From the IMG/VR virus record IMGVR_UViG_3300030101_003614, positions 1 to 48,737 of that record: a stretch of DNA of 48,737 nt; one strand, given 5' to 3'. Position 1 is the first letter of the stretch. Each line of letters opens with the position of its first letter. Under the pieces are notes generated by a model. The model worked only from the letters and a program-made list of their open reading frames with translations. It was not told the DNA's origin and ran no database searches. The position numbers and the translations under genes are program-made. This DNA comes from a virus. Shown in pieces: positions 1 to 7,988 of the stretch.

Positions 1-1
1 G

Positions 2-2332
2 GGTATTGGAACGACTTCGCCTGATGCTATAATTGAAACGAGTTCTAGTGCAACTGGTAACGCTGTAGGTGCATTATTAACAAATACAAATGGTTCAGGT
101 ACGGCAGATAGTGTTTCTCTTAATTTTGGATTAGGTCGTTCAGCAGATTCTCTTATATTCAAAATACCTGCTATAAAATTACTGAAAGAGCAACAATGGA
201 CTGGCACAGCATCAACTGTAGATGCTTCTTTGGTTTTTAGCACCATAGGCAATGAGACTATATCAGAACGTATGCGTATTGATTCTAGTGGGAATTTATC
301 TTTAGCAACTGCAACATCTATAGATTTTAATGTAGCTGATTTTGCACAAATTAAATTTAAAGAATCAGGTGCAATTACGATTGATTCAGATAACAATCAG
401 TCTAGTAGAAACTTTCAAATTAAAGATGGTAGTGGTTCAAGTCTTTTAACAGTTTTAGATACTGGAAACGTAGGTATAAATCAGACGAGTCCAAGTGCAA
501 AATTAGAAATAGTCACAGCAGTTGGAACTGATGCTATAAAATGTAATATAGGTCAAAGTGCAGATATATTTATTGGTTTTGATTCAGCAAATCCAAGAGT
601 TTTATTACAAGATAATAGTAATGTGACCACACACAACTTTGTGTCTAATGGTGATAATTTTATCATTGGTTCAGACGTAGGTTTTGGAACGACATCACCT
701 ACTGGAAAAATAACATCAGAAGCATCAGGTAATCATCTACACCTTAGAGCAAATACTGCGGCAGCAGGAAAATATTGGAATTTTGATGTTACATCTAATA
801 ACCAATTATTTATTATTACAGATGATAATATTGGAATAAATATTAAGAATACTGGTGAGGTAGGTGTAGGTGTGACTGCACCAGTTGTACCAGTTCACAT
901 TGTAGGTACTGCTGTAAATAATCCATCTAATGGTACTGGTGGTTATGAAGTTATGCAAGTATTTGATGATACTTCTTATGCAGCTGGAGTTGGTGGTGGA
1001 ATAGGACTTGGTGGTAAATTTCATTCTAACGGTACTGATACAATATTTGGAGAGATAAGAGGAATTAAAGAAAACGCTACAGACACTAATTACGCAAGTG
1101 CTTTGATATTTTCAACAAGAAAAAATCTTAATAGTATAACAGAGCAAATGAGAATCACTAGTGATGGAAATTTAGGACTAGGAATTACAGCCCCAACTAA
1201 TTCTACAAACTACAAAACTTTAGATATAAGAGGAACTTCAGGTGGTCAAATAATATTAGGTAGAACTGGTGTTGATTTCTTTTTGTATAGTACATCTGCA
1301 AGCACTCATCTTGCTTCAAACTCAGGGCAAGATTTAGTATTTCATACAGGTGGTAGTGGCTCTAGCAACGAGCGTTTACGTATTGATTCTAGTGGTAATG
1401 TATCAATCGGTGATACAGATAACAATGGTAGAATATTAAGAGTAAAAGGTAGTGGAGACCTTTTACAATTAACTTCAACAAATGCAGGTGCAGGAGGAGC
1501 ACAATTAGATTTGACACACGAATCTTCTTCCCCTGCTGATGATGATGCAGTAGGAATTATAAATTTTGGTGGTTTTGATTCGGCCTCTAATCCTACTAAT
1601 TACGCTACAATAAAAGCTTTAGCAACATCTGTAAGTTCTGAAACTGGGGATTTATCATTTATGACAAGAAGTAATGCAAGTACATATACTGAAAAAATGA
1701 GATTAGACCATAATGGTGATTTGACTGTTATTGCATCTCATAGTGGTGGAACAGACCCTTTCAGAGTAGGTCACGGAACTTATGATTCATTCACCCCTAC
1801 ATTTTTAATTGATGATACTGGTGCTGTACGAATAGCTACTACATCTCACGTTTGGAATGATAGGGAATTAGTAACAATGAAAAGAACAACTGGTGAAGTT
1901 TATGCTACACAAACTGATGATTTAAACTATTCTCATTGGGTTGCTAGAAGTAATGCCGCTAGTTCTTCTACACACTTTATGGCATATTTTGTAAAATCAG
2001 ATGGTGCTAATGTAGGTACTATTACACATAATGATACAAATACATCTTTTAATACTTCATCAGATTATAGATTAAAAGAAGATTTAAAAGACTTCAATGC
2101 TTTAGAGATAGCATCAAAGATAAAGATGTATGACTTTAAATGGAAAGAAGCAGATTCAAGAAGTTACGGTGTAATGGCACACGAACTTCAAGAAGTATTA
2201 CCACAAGCAGTAGTAGGTGATAAAGATGGTGAAGATATGCAAGGAGTTGATTATAGTAAGTTAGTACCAATCTTATTAAAGTCAATACAAGAATTAGAAG
2301 CTAGGGTGCAAGAACTAGAAAAAGAGTTATAA
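2..2332 (+). CDS. Tail fibre, C-terminal part with S74 intramolecular chaperone (5' end outside window)
   Basis: The frame is open from base 2, so the first in-frame ATG at 230 is internal and this is the 3' part of a fibre gene whose 5' part probably lies at 44127-48737. The protein is a string of beta-rich modules with recurring endings such as MRIDSSGNLSLA, MRITSDGNLGLG and LRIDSSGNVSIG, each followed by a GxGxTSP-like turn. The last ~90 residues are a Peptidase_S74 (endosialidase chaperone) domain. It shows the SDYRLK motif (Ser codon at 2060, Lys codon at 2075, the Ser/Lys pair used for self-cleavage), then YGVMAHELQ and a C-terminal coiled coil. In this family the domain drives trimerisation and is then released. 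The fibre should bind the host surface. Confidence 0.9.
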   Translation, partial: GIGTTSPDAIIETSSSATGNAVGALLTNTNGSGTADSVSLNFGLGRSADSLIFKIPAIKLLKEQQWTGTASTVDASLVFSTIGNETISERMRIDSSGNLSLATATSIDFNVADFAQIKFKESGAITIDSDNNQSSRNFQIKDGSGSSLLTVLDTGNVGINQTSPSAKLEIVTAVGTDAIKCNIGQSADIFIGFDSANPRVLLQDNSNVTTHNFVSNGDNFIIGSDVGFGTTSPTGKITSEASGNHLHLRANTAAAGKYWNFDVTSNNQLFIITDDNIGINIKNTGEVGVGVTAPVVPVHIVGTAVNNPSNGTGGYEVMQVFDDTSYAAGVGGGIGLGGKFHSNGTDTIFGEIRGIKENATDTNYASALIFSTRKNLNSITEQMRITSDGNLGLGITAPTNSTNYKTLDIRGTSGGQIILGRTGVDFFLYSTSASTHLASNSGQDLVFHTGGSGSSNERLRIDSSGNVSIGDTDNNGRILRVKGSGDLLQLTSTNAGAGGAQLDLTHESSSPADDDAVGIINFGGFDSASNPTNYATIKALATSVSSETGDLSFMTRSNASTYTEKMRLDHNGDLTVIASHSGGTDPFRVGHGTYDSFTPTFLIDDTGAVRIATTSHVWNDRELVTMKRTTGEVYATQTDDLNYSHWVARSNAASSSTHFMAYFVKSDGANVGTITHNDTNTSFNTSSDYRLKEDLKDFNALEIASKIKMYDFKWKEADSRSYGVMAHELQEVLPQAVVGDKDGEDMQGVDYSKLVPILLKSIQELEARVQELEKEL

Positions 2333-2372
2333 AATAAATAGTAGTTCTTCTATTGTTAAGAATTAATATTTA

Positions 2373-2388
2373 TTAACTTAAATTTGTT
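2373..2388 (+). promoter_or_regulatory. AT-rich leader or -7-like element before 2389
   Basis: TTAACTTAAATTTGTT lies directly against the ATG at 2389 and contains TAAATTTG, which fits the Bacteroidota -7 consensus TAnnTTTG. It resembles the leaders before 2722 and 29915. There is no Shine-Dalgarno sequence. Used as a promoter it would give a nearly leaderless transcript; it could equally be a translation-initiation context. Confidence 0.3.
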
Positions 2389-2691
2389 ATGAAAAGAAAG
2401 AAAAAAAGAGATCCAAAAGTTGGTACAGGCAAAAAACCAAAAGGATCTGGTAGAAGATTATATACAGATGAAAATCCTAAAGATACCGTTAGGATTAAGT
2501 TTGCAACCCCGACTGATGCTAGAGCTACTGTAGCAAAAGTCAAACGTATTAGAAAGCCATTTGCTCGTAAGATTCAAATACTTACAGTCGGTGAACAAAG
2601 AGCGAGGGTTATGGGTAAAAAGACAGTAGCAGAGATATTTAAAAAAGGAAAGCAATCTATAAGGAGATTGCATAAAAAGAAATTAAAATAG
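2389..2691 (+). CDS. Small lysine/arginine-rich phage protein, unknown function
   Basis: This 100-residue protein is very basic, with a lysine-rich N-terminus (MKRKKKRDPKVGTGKKPKGSG) and a basic C-terminal tail. A more ordinary central segment runs through TDENPKDTVRIKFATP and FARKIQILTVGEQRA. I recognise the style from uncultured marine phage genomes but know no function. The charge suggests nucleic-acid binding or virion packing, and its place right after the fibre gene fits a late gene. It is one of at least six K/R-rich small proteins in the window. No Shine-Dalgarno sequence; a TTAAC..TTAAATTTG leader precedes it. Confidence 0.75.
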   Translation: MKRKKKRDPKVGTGKKPKGSGRRLYTDENPKDTVRIKFATPTDARATVAKVKRIRKPFARKIQILTVGEQRARVMGKKTVAEIFKKGKQSIRRLHKKKLK

Positions 2692-2694
2692 TTT

Positions 2695-2721
2695 TTTGTT
2701 TAACATTTAAATTTTGTAAAA
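2695..2721 (+). promoter_or_regulatory. Repeated 17-bp leader element before 2722
   Basis: TTTGTTTAACATTTAAA at 2695-2711 is identical to 29888-29904. In both places exactly 10 bases separate it from the ATG, and TTTGTA occurs in that gap. No Shine-Dalgarno sequence is present. A shared promoter or translational leader is the simplest reading. Confidence 0.4.
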
Positions 2722-3093
2722 ATGGCTTTAGAAGGTAAATATACTTATAAAGGGATTGATTTAGCGAAAGCATATGTTATGATTAATAATGTAAATTATA
2801 ATACTAACATAAACTCTGAGACTACTGTGAAAACTCCTATGAAGTACAATGAAGACGGAACTGTAAAAAGTGAGGCTGTCATGGAAACTAAGTGGGTAAA
2901 AAATAGCTCAGCTAATTGGAGTGCTTCTGTATACAAAGACAAAGATGCTAGAACAAACACACCTAATGTTGTGATTTGTAGCGTATCTGGTTCTTTTGAT
3001 ATGGATGTCAAAGCTAGTGCTAAAAATCCTATTGTTCAGGCTTATACAGCAATGAAAGCTGAAGATGCTTGGAAAGGTTACGCAGACGCATAG
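2722..3093 (+). CDS. Hypothetical protein, possible minor structural protein
   Basis: The 123-residue product has no signal peptide, membrane helix or motif I recognise. It is rich in Ser, Thr, Asn and Lys and has alternating beta-like patches (VKTPMKYNEDGTVKSEAVMETKWVK, shown here only in part as AVMETKWVK; then ANWSASVYKDK and VVICSVSGSFDMDVKAS). This suggests a small beta-sandwich such as a decoration or tail component. It sits between the fibre cluster and the lysis cassette. The start is set by the conserved leader at 2695. Confidence 0.7.
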   Translation: MALEGKYTYKGIDLAKAYVMINNVNYNTNINSETTVKTPMKYNEDGTVKSEAVMETKWVKNSSANWSASVYKDKDARTNTPNVVICSVSGSFDMDVKASAKNPIVQAYTAMKAEDAWKGYADA

Positions 3094-3099
3094 TAAAAA

Positions 3100-3384
3100 A
3101 TGAATAAGTCTGAGAAAGATAATTTAAAATTAATTGAGTATCAGGTTCAACAGATTGTAAACTCTATTTCTAAAATGGAAATAGCCAATGAAAAAGCACA
3201 CAGTGATGTGAAAAATGATTTGCGATTTATTAAAAATAATTTGTTTGATCCCAAGGAAGGACTATGGACTGAGGTCAAACAAAATTCTTTATTTAGAAAA
3301 AATACTTCTAAATGGAGAGGGGCAATAGGCTTAGGTTTTTTTAGTTTGATAGGTAAATATTTTTATGATTTGTTATTTAAATAG
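3100..3384 (+). CDS. XhlA-like coiled-coil plus C-terminal membrane anchor protein
   Basis: The 94-residue protein has an N-terminal heptad-like helix (about 8-45) and one C-terminal hydrophobic segment (GAIGLGFFSLIGKYFYDLLF, about 74-93). This layout matches haemolysin XhlA-type phage proteins, which associate with holins at the inner membrane. The starting AAAAAATG lies six bases after the preceding stop. Its position before a membrane protein and a DUF5675 enzyme supports a lysis role, but the similarity is in layout, not in a diagnostic motif. Confidence 0.55.
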   Translation: MNKSEKDNLKLIEYQVQQIVNSISKMEIANEKAHSDVKNDLRFIKNNLFDPKEGLWTEVKQNSLFRKNTSKWRGAIGLGFFSLIGKYFYDLLFK

Positions 3385-3438
3385 TTATATATATTAAGTT
3401 ATTTATATATTTTTTTATTAGTTTTGTTTTGTTGTAAT

Positions 3439-3473
3439 AGCCGATGGGTCTTGTGATTTATCGGTTTTTTTTT
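3439..3473 (+). terminator. Terminator-like hairpin in front of 3490
   Basis: AGCCGAT at 3439-3445 pairs with TATCGGTT ending at 3466, around a ~13-nt loop, followed by nine T residues. It closes the 1-3.4 kb group and stands 16 bases before the ATG at 3490. It is one of six such hairpins placed directly before a module start. The rest of 3385-3489 is AT-rich with no further feature. Confidence 0.65.
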
Positions 3474-3489
3474 AAATTAAATAAATAAT

Positions 3490-3888
3490 ATGTTTGAAAG
3501 CAAAAAAATGAAAATTGCCGAGATTGACAGCATCGGACAAGGATTATTAATATTAAAAAATGCTGTAGATAAGAATGGTGGTGCTAATGCAAAACTATCT
3601 TATAAGGTTGCTAGATTTAATCAAAAGATTGGAAATGTGCTTACTACTGTTAACGAACAAAAAAATGAGTTAATAAAAAAACATGGCAAAGAGGATAAAA
3701 GTGGAAATGTTTCTATTGATCCTAAAGACGAGAAGGCACAAAAATTATTCTTAAAAGAATTTACAGACTTATTGGAAGTAGAGGAGGATGTAGACGTTTT
3801 ATCAGAAAAAATATCTATATCTGAATTTGGAGAACTCAATGTGCCTATTGAAGTTTTTGAAAGGCTGTCTGATTTTATAGATGATTAA
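3490..3888 (+). CDS. Hypothetical charged helical protein
   Basis: The 132-residue product is strongly charged and predicted helical, with no membrane segment or signal peptide. It begins MFESKKMKIAEIDSIGQGL and ends with an acidic helix-rich half (EFTDLLEVEEDVDVLSEKIS). I do not recognise the family. Its 3' end overlaps the next gene by 8 bases, so it is translationally linked to the probable holin. A cytoplasmic accessory of the lysis cassette or a structural chaperone are both possible. Confidence 0.7.
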   Translation: MFESKKMKIAEIDSIGQGLLILKNAVDKNGGANAKLSYKVARFNQKIGNVLTTVNEQKNELIKKHGKEDKSGNVSIDPKDEKAQKLFLKEFTDLLEVEEDVDVLSEKISISEFGELNVPIEVFERLSDFIDD

Positions 3889-4186
3889 AAATATTGCAAG
3901 TTTTTTTCAGAATAATGTTATATACATTGTAATTATAGCAGTAACATTAATATTTTCTTTTGTATACTACGACTCCATATTTGATGTGATAATTGAGTCT
4001 TTACAAAAATTTATTTTTGTTATTGCTACTACAATATTTTTTATGAAAAACGTGTTCAATAATTATTACAGATGTTTGTTTGATAAAAATTGTAATGTAG
4101 AAATGCTTACTCCAGCATATAGAAAAAGTGCATTACAGACATTTTACGTAATAATATTAAGTGTATCCTTGATTGTGTCCTTATGA
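3881..4186 (+). CDS. Small three-helix membrane protein, candidate holin
   Basis: The 101-residue protein has hydrophobic segments at about 12-30 (NVIYIVIIAVTLIFSFVYY), 42-56 (FIFVIATTIFFM) and 86-101 (FYVIILSVSLIVSL), with a short Cys-containing hydrophilic loop (RCLFDKNCNVEM). Size and topology fit a class I holin. The gene overlaps the DUF5675 gene downstream by 4 bases (ATGATG over TGA), the usual holin/endolysin arrangement. A second holin-like gene at 28932 means the assignment is not certain. Confidence 0.6.
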   Translation: MIKNIASFFQNNVIYIVIIAVTLIFSFVYYDSIFDVIIESLQKFIFVIATTIFFMKNVFNNYYRCLFDKNCNVEMLTPAYRKSALQTFYVIILSVSLIVSL

Positions 4187-4686
4187 TGAATTTAGAGGTA
4201 TTAAGGTTTAGTAGTGGGAGAACAGACACATTGGGTCTTTTGTTTGATATTTCTAATGGAGAAAGAAAATTTTTATGTTATACTCTAGAAGATGAATACA
4301 GGGGTTATGATAAAGAGCAAAAGGTTTATGGGGCAACCAGAATACCTACAGGAAAATATGAAATAAAATATAGAACTGAAGGTGGATATAATCAAAGATA
4401 CATTAATAAGTTTGGTACGGAACATAAGGGCATGTTACATGTGACAAATGTTCCAAATTTTAAGTACATTTTAATACATATAGGAAATTATGCAGATGAA
4501 GACGTAAAAGATGATACTCATGGTTGTTTGTTGGTTGGCTCTAGTCAAAACACAAACACAGCATCATCTGGTAGTCTTTCAAGATCAACTCATGCCTACA
4601 AAAAGCTATACAGATATATAACCACAGCATTAGATAAACAAGATAAAGTATTTATTACATATACTGATTTTGATAAAGTAGAGTAG
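4183..4686 (+). CDS. DUF5675 family protein, probable lysis enzyme
   Basis: This 167-residue protein matches the DUF5675 pattern as I know it. It opens with a strand (LEVLRFSSGRTDTLGLLF), then CYTLEDEYRG, IPTGKYEIKYR, MLHVTNVPNFKYILIHIGNY, and a conserved DDTHGCLLVG segment with His and Cys that resembles the active-site region of L,D-transpeptidase-like folds. The family is common in phages of Bacteroidota, usually next to holins, and is suspected to act on peptidoglycan. The enzyme activity is inferred from context. The start is the first of two consecutive ATGs. Confidence 0.7.
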   Translation: MMNLEVLRFSSGRTDTLGLLFDISNGERKFLCYTLEDEYRGYDKEQKVYGATRIPTGKYEIKYRTEGGYNQRYINKFGTEHKGMLHVTNVPNFKYILIHIGNYADEDVKDDTHGCLLVGSSQNTNTASSGSLSRSTHAYKKLYRYITTALDKQDKVFITYTDFDKVE

Positions 4687-4688
4687 AC

Positions 4689-5948
4689 ATGAAAATTCCT
4701 GGTAAGAGTGAAATCAAAAAAAGCATCCAGGGATACTTTGATAATAAAGGGCAATGCAAGCTAACTATGTCAAAACTTAGGATAAAAGTTTTGAAGTTAT
4801 GTGAGTATAGTGAAGAAGAGTATTCCATAGTAAATGCTACACTAAGAAAAATTTTATTAGAAATAATAAATGAATTTGAGGTAGAAAACGAAGACAAAGA
4901 GGTAGATATGCCTCTTCCACAACAAGAACAATACGACAGAAAAGTTTTTAAATTAAAAAATAAATTAAGAGAACTTAGAAGGCTACACAATCATACCCTT
5001 AAAAGTCTTGAGCAGGCAGAGAGGAGATTTGAAACTCTGGTAAATATAAAAGATTCAGGTGAATCATTTTATTACAGTTATGAAGAGACAAAACAAAAAA
5101 ATCCAGTAATACCTTTAATACTGTTGAGTGATTGGCACATAGAAGAGAAAGTTGATCCCTCTACTGTAAATGGTTTAAATGAATATAACCCAGACATAGC
5201 TAAGAAAAGAGTAGAAAGATGTTGGAAAAATATTATACACATAATAAAAAATATAAGACATTGGTGTACGGTAGATACTGTCTTTATAAATCTGTGTGGT
5301 GACTTTATTACAGGATATATTCATGAGGAGCTGGTTGAAGATAATTATTTATCACCGACTGAGGCTACTATTTTAGCAAAAGAACTAATATTAGGTGGTC
5401 TTAGGCATTTAGAGGATTATGGAGATTTTAAAAAAATTATTGTTGTTTGTAATTATGGTAATCATGGTAGGACAACAAAAATGAGGAGACAATCTACAGG
5501 ATATAAAAATTCATACGAATGGATGATGTTTAAAGAAATACAGATTTTACTCAAAGACAATGATTTATTTGAGATACATGTCCCAAAAAGTTTAGTTAGT
5601 TATTATAACATGGAGCTAAAAACTAAAACAGGTAACAAAAAGTTTACCATAAGAAATTTTCATGGAGATAATATAAGATATGGTGGTGGTATTGGTGGTA
5701 TATCTATACCTTTGAATAAAAAAATACAAATTATGGACAAAACAGAACCAGCAGATTTCAATATGCTAGGTCATTGGCATACTTTCTTAGAGCCAACACC
5801 AAAAACTTTAATTAATGGGTCTATAATAGGATACAATGCATACGCTTACAATTTGGGTCTACCATATGAGCCTCCATGTCAAGCACTTAAAGTTCTTGAC
5901 TGTGAAAAAGGTATTACAACAACTAAATATCAAATATTTGTAGAATGA
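4689..5948 (+). CDS. Calcineurin-like metallophosphoesterase with N-terminal helical/wHTH-like region
   Basis: The 419-residue protein carries the metallophosphatase motifs in order: SDWH at 147-150 (D-x-H), GD at 204-205, GNHG at 257-260, the NFHGD segment near 325 and GHWH at 361-364. These are the residues that bind two metals in calcineurin-like phosphoesterases. The first ~120 residues are charged and helical with a coiled coil at 83-118, resembling the DNA-binding front part of some phage MPEs. A nuclease or phosphodiesterase role in DNA metabolism is likely; the substrate is unknown. It starts three bases after the DUF5675 gene and overlaps the next gene by 4 bases, so it opens the replication operon. 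Confidence 0.85.
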   Translation: MKIPGKSEIKKSIQGYFDNKGQCKLTMSKLRIKVLKLCEYSEEEYSIVNATLRKILLEIINEFEVENEDKEVDMPLPQQEQYDRKVFKLKNKLRELRRLHNHTLKSLEQAERRFETLVNIKDSGESFYYSYEETKQKNPVIPLILLSDWHIEEKVDPSTVNGLNEYNPDIAKKRVERCWKNIIHIIKNIRHWCTVDTVFINLCGDFITGYIHEELVEDNYLSPTEATILAKELILGGLRHLEDYGDFKKIIVVCNYGNHGRTTKMRRQSTGYKNSYEWMMFKEIQILLKDNDLFEIHVPKSLVSYYNMELKTKTGNKKFTIRNFHGDNIRYGGGIGGISIPLNKKIQIMDKTEPADFNMLGHWHTFLEPTPKTLINGSIIGYNAYAYNLGLPYEPPCQALKVLDCEKGITTTKYQIFVE

Positions 5949-6202
5949 CAAAAGAAGAATTAACACAATCAGAAACCAGAAAACTGTTTGGAAGATATCA
6001 CACATCTAAAGAGTGTAAGAAAAAAATAGATCATTTGCTCTGGCAGTGTGCAGTAATAAATGCAAATATAGGTATTGATTCTACTCAAGAAGAGTTAGAA
6101 CTAGCCAGACAAAAAAAAGACGATCTGTATAAAAAAATTAAAGACGAAGACCCAATAAAATATGAAACACTAACAGGAGGATATGACAGAGAATCAGTAT
6201 AA
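5945..6202 (+). CDS. Small hypothetical protein
   Basis: An 85-residue charged, helical protein (KECKKKIDHLLWQCAVINAN, then ELELARQKKDDLYKKIKDED). It has two cysteines and no recognised motif. The ATG overlaps the stop of the metallophosphoesterase gene (ATGA), which shows translational coupling. Its 3' end contains the GGAGG that serves the next start. Confidence 0.7.
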   Translation: MTKEELTQSETRKLFGRYHTSKECKKKIDHLLWQCAVINANIGIDSTQEELELARQKKDDLYKKIKDEDPIKYETLTGGYDRESV

Positions 6203-6332
6203 TATGTTAAAAACTTTGATGGATTCATACAAGAGAGAGTGTGAACATTCAAATAATGAAGAGTGGTCAGATTTATTTGGTAAACTTCATGGTGTAATAT
6301 TTGATTATTTAAGAAAAAACAAAAAGATATGA
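6183..6332 (+). CDS. Small hypothetical protein (49 aa)
   Basis: This short ORF begins MTENQYNMLKTLMDSYKREC. It overlaps the end of the previous gene by 20 bases and is preceded by GGAGG four bases from its ATG, one of the few good Shine-Dalgarno sequences on this strand. A second in-frame ATG at 6204 is possible. The stop overlaps the next ATG (ATATGA), as expected for a packed operon. The product is a short acidic/basic helix; function unknown. Confidence 0.55.
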   Translation: MTENQYNMLKTLMDSYKRECEHSNNEEWSDLFGKLHGVIFDYLRKNKKI

Positions 6333-6661
6333 GTGCTATAGAAGAATGTAGAAAAAAAAATCCAAAAACTGTAGCTGAATTTGAAAAGATACTAGAGGAT
6401 ATGCTAGAAACATTCTGTAAAAAACAACTTGATTATGGTTCACAAAACATAACTCTAGGAGGTGATCTTGAAAATGATGATGATAAAAACTTTGCTTTAG
6501 TTGGTCTCTGGATGAGAATGAATGATAAAATGCAAAGAATTAAAAATATAATCTTATCTCAAAAAAAAACTCAGAATGAACCCTTATCTGATTCTTGGTT
6601 AGACTTATCTGTTTATGCTATTATCTGTAGAATAGTAGACAAAAAAATATGGGGTAAGTAG
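6329..6661 (+). CDS. Nmad1/DUF1599-like protein
   Basis: The 110-residue protein has the pattern of the DUF1599 / nucleotide-modification-associated domain 1 family: KKQLDYGSQN near the N-terminus, then a GLWMRMNDKMQRIKNI helix, then PLSDSWLDLSVYAIICR. Such domains are small all-alpha proteins resembling MazG/dUTPase-type nucleotide hydrolases and are frequent in phages with altered nucleotide metabolism. The acidic residues expected to bind metal (D in DYG, E/D in the last helices) are present. The exact substrate cannot be given. It is followed by a ~90-base gap containing a control element. Confidence 0.7.
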   Translation: MSAIEECRKKNPKTVAEFEKILEDMLETFCKKQLDYGSQNITLGGDLENDDDKNFALVGLWMRMNDKMQRIKNIILSQKKTQNEPLSDSWLDLSVYAIICRIVDKKIWGK

Positions 6662-6670
6662 CTCAGTTTT

Positions 6671-6697
6671 ACAAACATTTACAAAGAAATACTCAAT
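6671..6697 (+). promoter_or_regulatory. Phased ACAAA repeats and AATACTCAAT motif upstream of 6755
   Basis: ACAAA occurs at 6671 and 6681, exactly 10 bp apart. ATTTACAAAGAA (6677-6688) is identical to 14630-14641, and AATACTCAAT (6688-6697) is identical to 14601-14610. Both copies lie in intergenic control regions, so a shared binding site for a phage protein is likely. Confidence 0.5.
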
Positions 6698-6705
6698 AAT
6701 ACTTG

Positions 6706-6733
6706 TTTGGTAATATTATAATGTTTTAATTTG
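6706..6733 (+). promoter_or_regulatory. Candidate promoter for the ERF operon
   Basis: TTTG at 6706 is followed after 16 bases by TTAATTTG at 6726-6733, one mismatch from the Bacteroidota -7 consensus TAnnTTTG; the spacing is slightly short. It lies about 20 bases before the ATG at 6755 and just downstream of the phased repeats. Confidence 0.3.
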
Positions 6734-6754
6734 TATCTAAATTTAATAATCAGT

Positions 6755-7042
6755 ATGGAGTATCACAAAAATAACAAAGTGCTAATAGATTTTTTGACTA
6801 CAAACAAAAGGCACTGGTCTTTTAATGATTTTAAAAGTGTTTTTCTGAAAGAAGACAAAGATTTTAGTATAAGTTATATGCAACATCTTAAAGCTACTCT
6901 TTTAAGTGGTAAAATAAGAGATGGGTCAATATCTAAGTACAGAAAGGCAATATTAAATCTGTGTAAAATAGTTTCTCAAAGACTAGAGGAGGAAAAAGAA
7001 ATTCTTGAAAGAATTAAAAACTTGCAAGAAATTAACAATTAA
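6755..7042 (+). CDS. Small hypothetical protein opening the ERF suboperon
   Basis: I chose the ATG at 6755 (MEYHKNNKVLIDFLTTNKRH) over an upstream TTG at 6731 because the latter falls in the presumed promoter. The 95-residue product is basic and helical with a coiled-coil C-terminus (SQRLEEEKEILERIKNLQE). Its middle (SFNDFKSVFLKEDKDFSISYMQHLKATL) is only loosely domain-like and I do not recognise a family. The TAA overlaps the ATG of the ERF gene. Confidence 0.65.
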   Translation: MEYHKNNKVLIDFLTTNKRHWSFNDFKSVFLKEDKDFSISYMQHLKATLLSGKIRDGSISKYRKAILNLCKIVSQRLEEEKEILERIKNLQEINN

Positions 7043-7656
7043 TGTATAATAAAATGGTAAATAAAAATGTATATGATAAGTTACTTCAAGTGCAGAGTGT
7101 ACTTAAAGTACCTAAAAATCAATGGAATGGATTCGCTAAATTTCATTATAGATCATGCGAAGACATACTTGAGAGTGCAAAGCCTGTTTGTATAAAACAT
7201 AGGCTTTTATTGACAACAGACAACAAAATCATTTCTCATGGTGATGTTATGAATTCTAGAGTATTTGTAAGATCAACAGCCAGAGTGACGTGTATAGACA
7301 CCGAAAAACATTACGAAGTATCAGCGTGTGCTGAGATTCCTGTAAACAAAAAAGGTATGGATAGTAGTCAGTTGTCTGGTTCAGCTCAAAGTTATAGTAA
7401 AAAATATGCTTTGAGTGGATTGTTTTCTTTAGATGATGTAAAAGACTCTGACTCTGAAGAGTTATCCGTTCCTGTAGATCAAACTCCTTTGAAAGATTAT
7501 ACGGATGAGGTTCACTTAAACATTATAGATTACATATCTAATAATGGTTACACAAAAATTTTAAAGGATCGGTTATCAGAATATGATATACCAGAGGTTT
7601 ATAAACAAGCAATTAATGAAAGTGTTAAGAAGTTTAAGAATGTTCAAAAAAGATAA
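7042..7656 (+). CDS. erf: ERF-family single-strand annealing protein
   Basis: The 204-residue protein fits the ERF recombinase superfamily. It has the N-terminal VPKNQWNGFAKFHYRSCEDI segment, then LLLTTD, a central STARVTCIDTEKHYEVSACAEIP strand pair (ARVTCIDTEKHYEVS), and the hallmark SGSAQSYSKKYALSGLFSLDD. ERF proteins anneal complementary single strands in phage recombination and can help circularise or repair ends. It sits with a single-strand-binding DUF3127 gene and a DnaA-like gene, consistent with a host-dependent replication system. An alternative ATG four codons later is possible. Confidence 0.88.
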   Translation: MYNKMVNKNVYDKLLQVQSVLKVPKNQWNGFAKFHYRSCEDILESAKPVCIKHRLLLTTDNKIISHGDVMNSRVFVRSTARVTCIDTEKHYEVSACAEIPVNKKGMDSSQLSGSAQSYSKKYALSGLFSLDDVKDSDSEELSVPVDQTPLKDYTDEVHLNIIDYISNNGYTKILKDRLSEYDIPEVYKQAINESVKKFKNVQKR

Positions 7657-7783
7657 ATGCCAAGCGAAGGGGTGTGATGAGTATTATACTCCTTTAGGTT
7701 ATTGTCCGAATGGACATTTCTATTTACATAAAGAATATTATGATGATAGGGATGATAAAACTAATGCGATTCTGTTTATCTAA
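7640..7783 (+). CDS. Zinc-ribbon-like microprotein (47 aa)
   Basis: The start at 7640 (MFKKDKCQAKGCDEYYTP) overlaps the ERF gene by 17 bases; longer in-frame starts would lie deep inside ERF. C7, C12, C22, H26 and H30 are spaced like a small zinc-binding knuckle (C-x4-C-x9-C-x3-H-x3-H). A highly charged tail follows. Function unknown; a DNA- or protein-binding accessory of ERF is possible. Confidence 0.5.
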   Translation: MFKKDKCQAKGCDEYYTPLGYCPNGHFYLHKEYYDDRDDKTNAILFI

Positions 7784-7793
7784 TTATAAGCTG

Positions 7794-7988
7794 ATGAATA
7801 TAAAAAAATATGTGATTGATGCTGTGAGTACACTATTATTATATAATGATAGAGATAACACAGAATATGCTCTAGAGTTATTAGACAGAGTAGATAAAGA
7901 CATAAAGAAAACTCAAGAGGCTTTATGGAAAGAAAGAGTTAGGTTTAGATATAGAAGGCTTAAAAAATATGCGAAGAGTAAAAATTAA
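7794..7988 (+). CDS. Small hypothetical helical protein (64 aa)
   Basis: The ATG at 7794 (MNIKKYVIDAVSTLLLYNDR) is preferred because the upstream in-frame ATG at 7710 lies inside the 7640-7783 gene. The product is a charged helix with a basic C-terminus (KERVRFRYRRLKKYAKSKN). The 3' end overlaps the next gene by 20 bases. No known family recognised. Confidence 0.6.
   Translation: MNIKKYVIDAVSTLLLYNDRDNTEYALELLDRVDKDIKKTQEALWKERVRFRYRRLKKYAKSKN

Noticed and set aside
7710-7793. Longer N-terminus for the 7794 gene
   Set aside because: It would overlap the 7640-7783 microprotein by 74 bases, and the ATG at 7794 fits the operon spacing.
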